Below, in pieces: positions 22,133 to 28,505 of a DNA stretch of 28,505 nt. The first letter of the stretch is position 1, and every line of letters begins with the position of its first letter. The stretch covers positions 1 to 28,505 of the forward strand of contig CAMJGL010000019.1 of the NCBI GenBank assembly GCA_946405205.1, read 5' to 3'. The position numbers and the translations under genes were made by a program. Origin of the DNA: F23-B02 sp946405205 (GTDB lineage Bacteria > Bacillota > Clostridia > Oscillospirales > Oscillospiraceae). The notes beneath the pieces are model-generated. The model did not search any database, was not told the DNA's origin, and saw only the letters and a program-made list of their open reading frames with translations.

Positions 22133-23113
22133 ATGAATTATGTTGTGGTCGATTTAGAGTGGAATCAGGCGATGAGCTCAAAATCCTCCGTTTTTAACAA
22201 GCTCCCAATCAAGCTGAGGGGCGAAATTATTGAGATCGGTGCTGTCAGGCTCACCGAGGATATGCAGCCTGCCGAGGAGTTTACCGTGGACGTTAAGCCC
22301 GTGTACTTCAAAAGAATGCATTACAAGGTCAAAAAGCTGACCGGCTTTGACAAGGAGCGCCTTGCGCGGGGGCTCAGCTTCCGCGACGCTTTTGAAAAAT
22401 TCAGGCAGTGGTGCGGCGATGACGTCACCTTCCTCACATGGGGCTGCGACGACCGCGGGATCATGGAGCAGAACATCATCATCCACGACCTTGACTGGGA
22501 CTGGATAGCCGGCTGGGTAAATCTTCAGCTTATATATAATATGCAGACCGACGGGGACAAAAATCAAAAATCCCTTGCGACCGCCATGGAGCATTTTGAG
22601 ATAGAGCAGACGCGTGTCGCACACGACGCTCTCGGCGACGCATATAATACCGCGCTGATATGCTCAAAGCTCGACATGGAAGAAGGACTTGCCCGGTACG
22701 AGGCCGCAGCCCGTATGCTCGCCGGCCGCAGCAAGAAGGAAAACTCCGCCGACAACGGGCCCGACGCTTTGGAACACCTTGTTTTCCCGGGATATATATC
22801 CAAAGCCGATGCCTTTGCCGATGATGAGCTAGCAAAAATATGCTGTCCGAAGTGCGCTGCCGCACTTAGCGGCCAGCGCTGGATAAATCAGGGCGATCAG
22901 CGCTATATGAACATTTTCTCGTGTCGCGACTGCGGCTCTTTCCTTGTCAGGCTGAAATTCCGCAAGCAGGATGACAACACCTGGTCTGCCAACCGGCTCA
23001 TATACGAAGCCGACGAGGGGATGCTTGATTTCTACCGCAGCAAGGCGGCGCTCTCCCGCAGGCGCGGCCGCGGGCATTCATCCAAGAAAAACCGCCCGGC
23101 TAATAAGCAGTAA
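22133..23113 (+). CDS. DnaQ-like 3'-5' exonuclease with C-terminal zinc ribbon
   Basis: 326 residues. The DEDDh exonuclease domain (about 1-185) has DLEWNQ (Asp7, Glu9), EIIEIGAVR, an Asp in TWGCDDRGI (about 106) and HDALGDA (His164, Asp169), the four acidic residues and general base for two-metal cleavage. It is like KapD or RNase T-type proteins. The C-terminal part has a CPKC (238-241) and CRDC (264-267) zinc ribbon and a basic, disorder-like tail rich in Arg and Lys, which probably binds nucleic acid. Start: ATG at 22133 gives the usual family beginning; a GTG at 22127 is also possible and is closer to aagg. It is divergent from ddl and ends in its own terminator. RNA or DNA preference is not known. 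Confidence 0.87.
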   Translation: MNYVVVDLEWNQAMSSKSSVFNKLPIKLRGEIIEIGAVRLTEDMQPAEEFTVDVKPVYFKRMHYKVKKLTGFDKERLARGLSFRDAFEKFRQWCGDDVTFLTWGCDDRGIMEQNIIIHDLDWDWIAGWVNLQLIYNMQTDGDKNQKSLATAMEHFEIEQTRVAHDALGDAYNTALICSKLDMEEGLARYEAAARMLAGRSKKENSADNGPDALEHLVFPGYISKADAFADDELAKICCPKCAAALSGQRWINQGDQRYMNIFSCRDCGSFLVRLKFRKQDDNTWSANRLIYEADEGMLDFYRSKAALSRRRGRGHSSKKNRPANKQ

Positions 23114-23116
23114 CAG

Positions 23117-23148
23117 AAATACTCCCGAGCATAGGCTCGGGAGTATTT
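23117..23148 (+). terminator. Terminator after the exonuclease gene
   Basis: A perfect 14-bp stem, aaatactcccgagc (23117-23130) with gctcgggagtattt (23135-23148), loop atag. It starts 3 nt after the stop codon. Confidence 0.85.
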
Positions 23149-23216
23149 GCATCAGCGGGAAAATCCACCGCGTTAGCATTCCGAATACACTTTAAAATGT
23201 ATATTTTTGAGAACAG

Positions 23217-23248
23217 ATACAAAACGGAGCGGGATTCATCCCGCTCCG
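23217..23248 (-). terminator. Terminator after yebC
   Basis: Perfect 10-bp stem cggagcggga (23225-23234) with tcccgctccg (23239-23248), followed on the minus strand by a short T tract (complement of 23221-23224). It lies about 43 nt after the yebC stop. Confidence 0.75.
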
Positions 23249-23291
23249 CAGTCATTCATAAATACCAGGTCAAGCAGCTGTTTTTACTTTA

Positions 23292-24029
23292 TCAGTCCTG
23301 CTCCCAGTTGTGCCAGACGTTCTGGACGTCGTCGTTATCCTCGAACATGTCGAGCATCTTCTGCATGTTCTTTATTTCGTCCTCATTCGTGAGCTTGATA
23401 TAGCCGTTCTGGGGCAGCATCTCGACCTGAGCGGACAGCAGCTTATAGCCGGCAGCACTAATCTTCTCGGCAACGGGAGATACGTCGTCGGGCTTTGTGT
23501 AGACGACAAAGGTCTCACCGTCGGGCTCAAAATCGTCGGCACCCGCGTCAAGGACCTCCATCATGACGGTATCCTCGTCAAGCTCCTCATCCTCGTTGTC
23601 GATAACGATAACGCCCTTCTTATCGAAGGACCAGGACACGCAGTTGGCAGCGCCCATGTTGCCGCCGAACTTATCAAAATAGTGGCGCATCTCGCCCGCG
23701 GTACGGTTGCGGTTATCGGTCATGGTCTCAACAATGACGGCGACGCCGGAGGGACCGTAGCCTTCATAAACTATCTTCTCGTAGTTATCGGTGTTGCCCG
23801 CGCCGAGCGCCTTGTCGATAGTGCGCTTTATGTTGTCGTTGGGCATATTCGCGGCCTTTGCTTTGGTTATGACGGCCGCAAGTCGGGAATTGTTATTGGG
23901 GTCGCCGCTGCCGCCTTCCTTGACCGCAACGATCATCTCGCGGGCTATCTTGGTAAAGGCCTGCGCACGCTTGGCGTCAGCCGCGCCCTTTGTCTTCTGT
24001 ATGTTATGCCATTTGGAATGTCCGGACAT
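23292..24029 (-). CDS. yebC: YebC/PmpR family protein
   Basis: This 245-residue protein begins with the family hallmark MSGHSKWHNIQKTKGAADAK and has the typical three-domain length. Later features include NMPNDNIKRTIDKALG and the acidic DDFEPDGE stretch. The family (TACO1 in mitochondria) was long annotated as transcription regulators; recent work links YebC proteins to translation through proline-rich stretches on the ribosome. The start ATG has gaggag about 11 nt upstream. It is transcribed alone from the promoter at 24075-24103, although the DUF1015 operon lies just upstream on the same strand. Confidence 0.95.
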   Translation of the reverse strand: MSGHSKWHNIQKTKGAADAKRAQAFTKIAREMIVAVKEGGSGDPNNNSRLAAVITKAKAANMPNDNIKRTIDKALGAGNTDNYEKIVYEGYGPSGVAVIVETMTDNRNRTAGEMRHYFDKFGGNMGAANCVSWSFDKKGVIVIDNEDEELDEDTVMMEVLDAGADDFEPDGETFVVYTKPDDVSPVAEKISAAGYKLLSAQVEMLPQNGYIKLTNEDEIKNMQKMLDMFEDNDDVQNVWHNWEQD

Positions 24030-24074
24030 ATGTTCAACAGCTCCTCTAAAGTTAAATTAAAAATTACCGGCGAT

Positions 24075-24103
24075 ATTCTACCACATTAAACAGTGTCTGA
24101 CAA
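24075..24103 (-). promoter_or_regulatory. Promoter of yebC
   Basis: On the minus strand: -35 TTGTCA (24098-24103), 17-nt spacer, -10 TAGAAT (24075-24080). It lies between the DUF1015 stop and yebC, in the 81-nt gap; no terminator hairpin is seen there, so read-through from upstream is possible. Confidence 0.75.
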
Positions 24104-24110
24104 GAAATAA

Positions 24111-25340
24111 TTACTTTATTTTTCTGCATTCAAGGTAGTATCGCTTATCGTTGCCGTGACCTATCGAAAAGCTCTTCTTCGGGAACGGTCCGCTGCTCAT
24201 TACGGATTTGAACAGCTCGGATTTTTCCATGCGCGGGAGCAGTATTCCCGCGCAGTTTTTCCTTTTCGACATTGCCATGCACTCGTTATCGCCGTGGATA
24301 TAGTCTATCCTGCCGCCGTGGCGGGCGATAAACGCCTTGCAAAAGTCCTCGCAGCTTCCTATGAGCTCCCCTATCGTCAGGCCGGAAACGGAGATGGTTT
24401 CGGTCTTTTCGCCGGTTATCAGGGTAATGTCTCTCCCCTCGCCCGTTCTTCCGGCAAAATAGCTTTTCGCCTCGCTTATAAAGCTCTCGGGCTGAGTATC
24501 GAAAATGACCTTGTGTATCGGCTCAAAGCTTATTGCCTCATCGTGGATGTTGACAAGCTCCGCAAGGGCGTAACGCGCAGGACAGCCTTCCCATTCATTC
24601 TCCGGAAGCTGAGCTTTTACGTTCTCCCAATGCTTTTTCGCCGCGGCAAGGCTGTGGTTCCCGTCGCCCATTGCAAATATCATCGGGTCAGACGCAGCTC
24701 CGTATTTTTTCGTGAGCTCCAGCGCATCGGATAGCTTTTCCACCGCGTTTTCCAGCGCCTTATTATCCTTGACCAGCCAGCCGCTTATATGGCCGCCGCG
24801 CTGCATAAGCTCAAAATCATACAGCCTTTCGCCCTTTTCAGCCGCGCCGAGCACCGCATCGTCGGGATCGTCAATGAATATCATGATATGCGGCATCTCC
24901 AGCAGCGCCTTTTCGCGCACCTTGACTCTCGGCGGCAGCCTATCCTCGACCGTATACTCGGTGGCTCTTATTGGGGTATGCGTGCCCTCGGTCCAGTCAT
25001 ATGCCTCAAGGTCGAAGGCTCCGACTATACCGCGCCGCAGCATACCGCCTTCAAGCCTGCGCTCGACATAGACGTAGCTGTCCTTATACTCTTTAAATAT
25101 ACCGCCGCTGAGATACTCGGCCATGGTCTCGTTTATTCTCTTGCTCTCGGCCTCGGGATCCTTGATGCCGAGCTCCGCCTCGGGCAGGATGAGCCTGAGC
25201 GCCGAGGGCTTATCCCCGACTGTTGCATACACCTTTTCCCAATACTCCGGCTCCGAGGTGAACTGGTCGCAGGCCACGACGCTCCACGCGTGCATATCTG
25301 TTTGAGGAATAAGGATATCCGCCGGTCTGAATACCTGCAT
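24111..25340 (-). CDS. DUF1015 family protein
   Basis: This 409-residue protein fits DUF1015 in length and pattern: it opens with VFRPADILIP, has ACDQFTSEPEYW (23-34), a central TPIRATEYTVEDR, and GDGNHSLAAAK (225-235), which recalls the DG-x-H motif of ParB/SerK-type nucleotide-binding domains. DUF1015 proteins are widespread in anaerobes, sometimes next to serine-biosynthesis genes; the function is unknown and a kinase-like role is only a guess. I chose the ATG at 25340: ggagg lies 7 nt upstream, and its A is the last base of the Nudix stop (TGATG), so the two are coupled. The frame stays open further upstream without a ribosome site. It is the last gene of glpK-nudix-DUF1015. Confidence 0.85.
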   Translation of the reverse strand: MQVFRPADILIPQTDMHAWSVVACDQFTSEPEYWEKVYATVGDKPSALRLILPEAELGIKDPEAESKRINETMAEYLSGGIFKEYKDSYVYVERRLEGGMLRRGIVGAFDLEAYDWTEGTHTPIRATEYTVEDRLPPRVKVREKALLEMPHIMIFIDDPDDAVLGAAEKGERLYDFELMQRGGHISGWLVKDNKALENAVEKLSDALELTKKYGAASDPMIFAMGDGNHSLAAAKKHWENVKAQLPENEWEGCPARYALAELVNIHDEAISFEPIHKVIFDTQPESFISEAKSYFAGRTGEGRDITLITGEKTETISVSGLTIGELIGSCEDFCKAFIARHGGRIDYIHGDNECMAMSKRKNCAGILLPRMEKSELFKSVMSSGPFPKKSFSIGHGNDKRYYLECRKIK

Positions 25341-25909
25341 CAAAGCACCTCCAGAGCTATCTGCGTCCACGTTTCCATACTGTCGTAGCTATCCCTCAGC
25401 TCGGGCACGGTCATCCACAGGCCTTCAAGCTTCTCGGTCTCCCTCACGAACACCTCGCCTTCGACGTTTAGGGTGAAGCACGCGCCCAGATGAACGCTTC
25501 CGACGCTGTTGGAGTCGTCGTTTATAAAGCCGCAGGACACAAGCTCCCCATGTTTATCGAGCTGTACCTCCTCGTGTATCTCACGCCAGAGGCCGCGCAT
25601 GAGCAGGTCCCCCTCCTCGTCAACGGGGTTTATGTGTCCCCCGATGCCGATGGATATCCTGCCGTGCAGTCTCGCTTCGCCGCCTTTATTGAGCCTGCGG
25701 GTCACGAAGACCTTATCGCCCTGAAGCAGGATGACATACGGGATTATCTGCTTATAGTCCGGACGCTCTTCGGCCTCGGCTCGCGGCATGAACTCATGTC
25801 CGCTCATTATTGTCTCAAGCAGTTTACCTGTATCATCGCGGATGAGGCCGTTCCTGCTGCCAATAAACTGTTCAAGCTTTTCTCTTTTTACAACCAATAC
25901 CTGTTCCAT
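25340..25909 (-). CDS. Nudix-fold hydrolase-like protein
   Basis: About 189 residues. The Nudix region (about 60-160) has GGHINPVDEEG followed by LWREIHEEVQL. This matches the RE-x-x-EE metal-binding core, but the spacing before it is longer than in the canonical box and the usual Gly after EE-x is Gln. Such proteins hydrolyse nucleoside diphosphates linked to other groups; the substrate cannot be read from the sequence, and the odd box may mean altered activity. Starts: two tandem ATG codons (25912 and 25909) overlap the glpK stop; I chose the second because homologues tend to begin MEQVLVV. It is translationally coupled to glpK before it and DUF1015 after it. Confidence 0.8.
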   Translation of the reverse strand: MEQVLVVKREKLEQFIGSRNGLIRDDTGKLLETIMSGHEFMPRAEAEERPDYKQIIPYVILLQGDKVFVTRRLNKGGEARLHGRISIGIGGHINPVDEEGDLLMRGLWREIHEEVQLDKHGELVSCGFINDDSNSVGSVHLGACFTLNVEGEVFVRETEKLEGLWMTVPELRDSYDSMETWTQIALEVL

Positions 25910-27411
25910 CATTCTTCCCACTTTGCCGCTCTTTCAACTGCACGAAGCCATGTTTTGTGAAGCTTTTCGGCCTTTTCGGCCTCCATCTGTGCTTCAAAGA
26001 TCCTGTCGGATTCTCTGATAGCCTTAATGTCGCTAATGTCGTTCCAAACACCTGTGGCAAGTCCCGCAAGGAAGGCCGCGCCGAAGGCCGTAGTCTCAAC
26101 CATCTTCGGCCTGTCGATAGGCTTGCGCAGTATATCCGACTGGAACTGCATCATGAAGTTATTGACCGACGCTCCGCCGTCAACACGCAGGACGGACAGC
26201 TCCTCGCCGGAGTCCTTTTCCATTGCGTCAAGCAGATCCTTGACCTGATAGGCAATGCCCTCGAGTGCGGCTCTGACGATATGCGCCTTCGTTGAGCCGC
26301 GGGTGAGGCCGACTATCGCACCGCGGGCATACATATCCCAGCGCGGAGCGCCGAGACCGGTGAAGGCGGAAACAAGATACACGCCGCCGTTATCGGGCAC
26401 GCTTGCGGCAAGAGTCTCGCACTCGGACGAGGTTGCGAGCAAGCCTACTTCGTCACGCAGCCACTGAATTGAGCTGCCGGCATTGAAAACGCTGCCCTCA
26501 AGGGCATATGTCGTCTTGCCGCCGATAGACCAGGCTACGCTGGTAACAAGGCCGCTGGAGCTGCGGACGGACTGGTCGCCGGTATTCAGGAGCGTGAAGC
26601 AGCCGGTGCCGTATGTATTCTTCGCCTGGCCGCGGTCAATGCAGCCCTGGCCGATGAGCGCCGCCGCCTGATCTCCCGCGCTGCCGCATACCGGAATGCC
26701 GGCCAATACCTCAAGTCCCGTAAGCCCCGGGGCGACGGTTCCGTAAATCATCGACGAAGGCACCGGAGTCGGCAGCATGGACATCGGTATCCCGAGCTTT
26801 TCGCAAAGCGTCTCATCCCATTTGAGCTCGTCAATGTCGAATATCATGGTTCTGGAGCAGTTGGAGTAGTCCGAAACATGAGCCTTGCCGCCCGTCAGGT
26901 TCCAGATTAGCCAGGAATCCACGTTGCCGAACAGCAGCTCGCCCCGCTCGGCGCGTTCTCTCGCCCCGTCAACATTGTCAAGTATCCATTTTATCTTGGT
27001 TCCGGAGAAATATGCGTCGATGAGAAGTCCGGTCTTCTCGCGGACATACTCGCCTATTCCGGAGGCTTTAAGCTCGTCGCAGATAGAAGCCGTGCGTCTG
27101 CACTGCCACACGATGGCGTTGTAAACCGGCTTGCCGGTATTCTTATCCCACACGATCGTGGTCTCGCGCTGGTTGGTTATGCCTATACCTGCGATATCCG
27201 TCGGCGAAAGGCCGCTCTTCTCGAATGCCTCCGCCAGTGCGCGAAGCTGAGTTTCAAGGATGACCATGGGGTCATGCTCGACCCAGCCGGGCTCGGGGTA
27301 GATCTGCGGAAAAGGATACTGAGCAATGGTGACGGGAGCACCCTTTGCATCAAAGATTATCGCTCTTGAGCTCGTTGTGCCCTGATCGAGAGCTATTACG
27401 TAGCCGTTCAT
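25909..27411 (-). CDS. glpK: Glycerol kinase
   Basis: This 500-residue FGGY kinase phosphorylates glycerol to sn-glycerol 3-phosphate in the cytoplasm. It has ALDQGTTSSRAI at the N-terminus, GITNQRETT (76-84), VWQCRRT, NTYGTGCF, SAFTGLGAPRWD and VDGGASVNN. Length is normal. Firmicute GlpK enzymes such as that of Enterococcus are activated by HPr-dependent phosphorylation of a His in a YHFYG-like loop (His232); the matching stretch here (IYGTVAPGLTGLEVLAGIP) has no His, as in E. coli. The start ATG follows gggagg. No glpF or glpO/glpD is beside it; instead it heads an operon with a Nudix and a DUF1015 gene. Its promoter lies in the AT-rich 27412-27505 gap, but no convincing pair of boxes was found on this strand. 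Confidence 0.95.
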   Translation of the reverse strand: MNGYVIALDQGTTSSRAIIFDAKGAPVTIAQYPFPQIYPEPGWVEHDPMVILETQLRALAEAFEKSGLSPTDIAGIGITNQRETTIVWDKNTGKPVYNAIVWQCRRTASICDELKASGIGEYVREKTGLLIDAYFSGTKIKWILDNVDGARERAERGELLFGNVDSWLIWNLTGGKAHVSDYSNCSRTMIFDIDELKWDETLCEKLGIPMSMLPTPVPSSMIYGTVAPGLTGLEVLAGIPVCGSAGDQAAALIGQGCIDRGQAKNTYGTGCFTLLNTGDQSVRSSSGLVTSVAWSIGGKTTYALEGSVFNAGSSIQWLRDEVGLLATSSECETLAASVPDNGGVYLVSAFTGLGAPRWDMYARGAIVGLTRGSTKAHIVRAALEGIAYQVKDLLDAMEKDSGEELSVLRVDGGASVNNFMMQFQSDILRKPIDRPKMVETTAFGAAFLAGLATGVWNDISDIKAIRESDRIFEAQMEAEKAEKLHKTWLRAVERAAKWEE

Positions 27412-27434
27412 ATCTGTTCCTCCCAGTTTCTGTA

Positions 27435-27463
27435 TTGACTAATCTATTTATATACGCTAAAAT
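27435..27463 (+). promoter_or_regulatory. Promoter of the alpha/beta hydrolase gene
   Basis: -35 ttgact (27435-27440), 17-nt spacer, -10 taaaat (27458-27463), about 43 nt before the start codon. Confidence 0.65.
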
Positions 27464-27505
27464 TATATTATTGTTTTATAATAACATATAAGGGAGTAAT
27501 TTTCT

Positions 27506-28435
27506 ATGCCTACTTTTAAAGATTTTTTCTTTGACTCAAGCACCGGCAAAAACAAAATTCACGCACGTATGTGCGTTCCCGACGGCGAGGTCCGCGCAGT
27601 TGTGCAGATAGTCCACGGAATAGCGGAGCATATCGCACGCTATGACGATTTTATGAGCTTTTTGGCGTCAAACGGCCTTGTTGCCGTCGGTACCGATCAC
27701 CTCGGCCACGGCAAGAGTATTGAGAAAGAAGATCAGCTCGGATTTTTCGCCGAAAAAGACGGCTGGACTTACGTTGTCGGCGACGAGGAGATCCTTCGCC
27801 GCGCAATGAAGGAGAACTACCCCAATGTTCCGCAGATAGTATTCGGCCACAGCATGGGCAGCTTTATGACAAGGACTCACCTCATCCGTTTCCCCGGCGC
27901 ATTCGACGCGGCCATCATCAGCGGCACCGGCAATCAAAGTCACGCGCTTGTATTCGGCGGACTGACCATGGGCAATCTTGTCGTAGCACTCAAGGGACCC
28001 CATCATTACAGTAATCTTCTAAACAACGTGGCCTTCGGCAGCTACAACAAGATCTACGGAACAGTCAGGACCGAATACGACTGGCTCAGCCGCGACGAGG
28101 CGCAGGTTGATAAGTACATAGCAGATCCCCTCTGCGGCTTTATCCCGAGCTGCAGCCTGTTCAGAGATATGATGACCGGTATAAAGTTCATCACTAATCA
28201 GAAAAATCTTGAGAAAATGAGCAAGGATATCCCCGTTTACTTCATGTCAGGCGATATGGATCCCGTTGGCGAGTGCGGAAAGGGCGTTAAGCTTGCTTAT
28301 GAAAACTTCAAAAAGGCCGGTATGAAGGACGTTTCCATTAAGCTTTACAAGGACGGCCGGCACGAGATGCTCAATGAGCTCAACAAAGACGAGGTATACT
28401 CCGACATTCTCGCATGGATAAACAGCAAGATCTAG
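27506..28435 (+). CDS. Alpha/beta hydrolase, monoacylglycerol-lipase-like (Hydrolase_4/S33)
   Basis: 309 residues. The serine hydrolase triad is Ser116 in GHSMG (114-118), Asp252 in SGDMDPVG and His286 in DGRHEML. The oxyanion region VHGIAEH (36-42) and GTDHLGHGKS (62-71) are typical of the bacterial monoacylglycerol lipase/lysophospholipase group. A lid region spans about 145-235. No signal peptide, so cytoplasmic. The ATG at 27506 has aagggag about 10 nt upstream. It is divergent from glpK; a lipase that frees glycerol next to a glycerol kinase would make metabolic sense, but this is inference and other esters are possible. Confidence 0.87.
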   Translation: MPTFKDFFFDSSTGKNKIHARMCVPDGEVRAVVQIVHGIAEHIARYDDFMSFLASNGLVAVGTDHLGHGKSIEKEDQLGFFAEKDGWTYVVGDEEILRRAMKENYPNVPQIVFGHSMGSFMTRTHLIRFPGAFDAAIISGTGNQSHALVFGGLTMGNLVVALKGPHHYSNLLNNVAFGSYNKIYGTVRTEYDWLSRDEAQVDKYIADPLCGFIPSCSLFRDMMTGIKFITNQKNLEKMSKDIPVYFMSGDMDPVGECGKGVKLAYENFKKAGMKDVSIKLYKDGRHEMLNELNKDEVYSDILAWINSKI

Positions 28436-28459
28436 GTCAAGGCTAACGTATGAAGTCAT

Positions 28460-28505
28460 GACCACCCGTAAAACGGGTGGCATGCACCAGCCCTATAAGG
28501 GCATG
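28460..28505. repeat. Pair of small hairpins at the window end, possible IS200/IS605-type end
   Basis: Soon after the hydrolase stop lie two stem-loops: ccacccg-taaaa-cgggtgg (about 28463-28481) and gccct-ata-agggc (about 28491-28503), joined by catgcacca. Paired hairpins of this style are found at subterminal ends of IS200/IS605-group elements and their derivatives in gut Firmicutes. The first hairpin could also act as a terminator, though no T tract follows. The window ends here. Confidence 0.4.

Noticed and set aside
27412..27505. A promoter for glpK on the minus strand
   Set aside because: The gap is AT-rich and gives several tataat-like boxes but no -35 at proper spacing, so none was listed.
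1..28505. CRISPR arrays, rRNA genes, prophage genes or complete insertion sequences
   Set aside because: No regularly spaced repeats, rRNA-like sequence, phage structural genes or transposases were seen in the window.

Overview
The window looks like chromosomal DNA of a Gram-positive, anaerobic-type Clostridia, probably an Oscillospirales/Ruminococcaceae-like gut lineage. This is inferred from S-layer-homology (SLH) domains and a sorting-signal-like tail on secreted proteins, a yaaL-bofA pair (bofA controls pro-sigma-K processing, so a spore-forming ancestry), a clostridial-style second type IIA topoisomerase, and a YibE/F-family membrane protein. Most of it has moderately high GC; the first kilobase after the tRNA is visibly AT-richer. 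I could not run searches, so all names rest on motif recognition.

Layout. 1-60: 3' part of a proline tRNA with its terminator. 61-5300: an accessory-looking stretch with a membrane-anchored XRE-type regulator (312-662), a secreted Cys-rich/pilin-like surface protein (1171-2769) lying between two copies of an ~88-bp terminator-containing repeat, and an arsenic-type operon on the minus strand (arsR, ArsP/UPF0718 permease, Cys-rich thioredoxin-like protein, arsC). 5357-6070: DUF421 membrane protein. 6119-11665 (minus): an 1848-residue surface protein with a PHP-type metallohydrolase domain, an OB-fold-like region and three SLH repeats. 11873-13042: YibE/F membrane protein. 13153-13228 (minus): tRNA-Gly(GCC).

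13301-18719 (minus) is one transcription unit: GyrB/ParE-like subunit, small two-TM zinc-ribbon protein, GyrA/ParC-like subunit, YitT protein. 19099-19583 (plus) is yaaL-bofA, convergent with ddl-murF (minus, 19622-21999), which supply D-Ala-D-Ala and attach it to UDP-MurNAc-tripeptide. A DnaQ-like exonuclease with a zinc ribbon (22133-23113) is divergent from ddl. YebC (23292-24029, minus) has its own promoter. glpK, a Nudix protein and a DUF1015 protein form an overlapping operon (27411 down to 24111), divergent from a monoacylglycerol-lipase-like alpha/beta hydrolase (27506-28435). The last 65 bases carry two small hairpins that resemble the end of an IS200/IS605-type element or a related structured repeat.

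No complete transposase, CRISPR array, rRNA or prophage gene is visible. The items most worth a second look are the repeat-flanked surface-protein locus with its palindrome-rich promoter, the ars cassette that pairs ArsC with an ArsP-type permease and a nine-cysteine redox protein, the large PHP/SLH surface protein, the divergent topoisomerase unit with its embedded zinc-ribbon gene, and the structured non-coding segment at 18828-19000.
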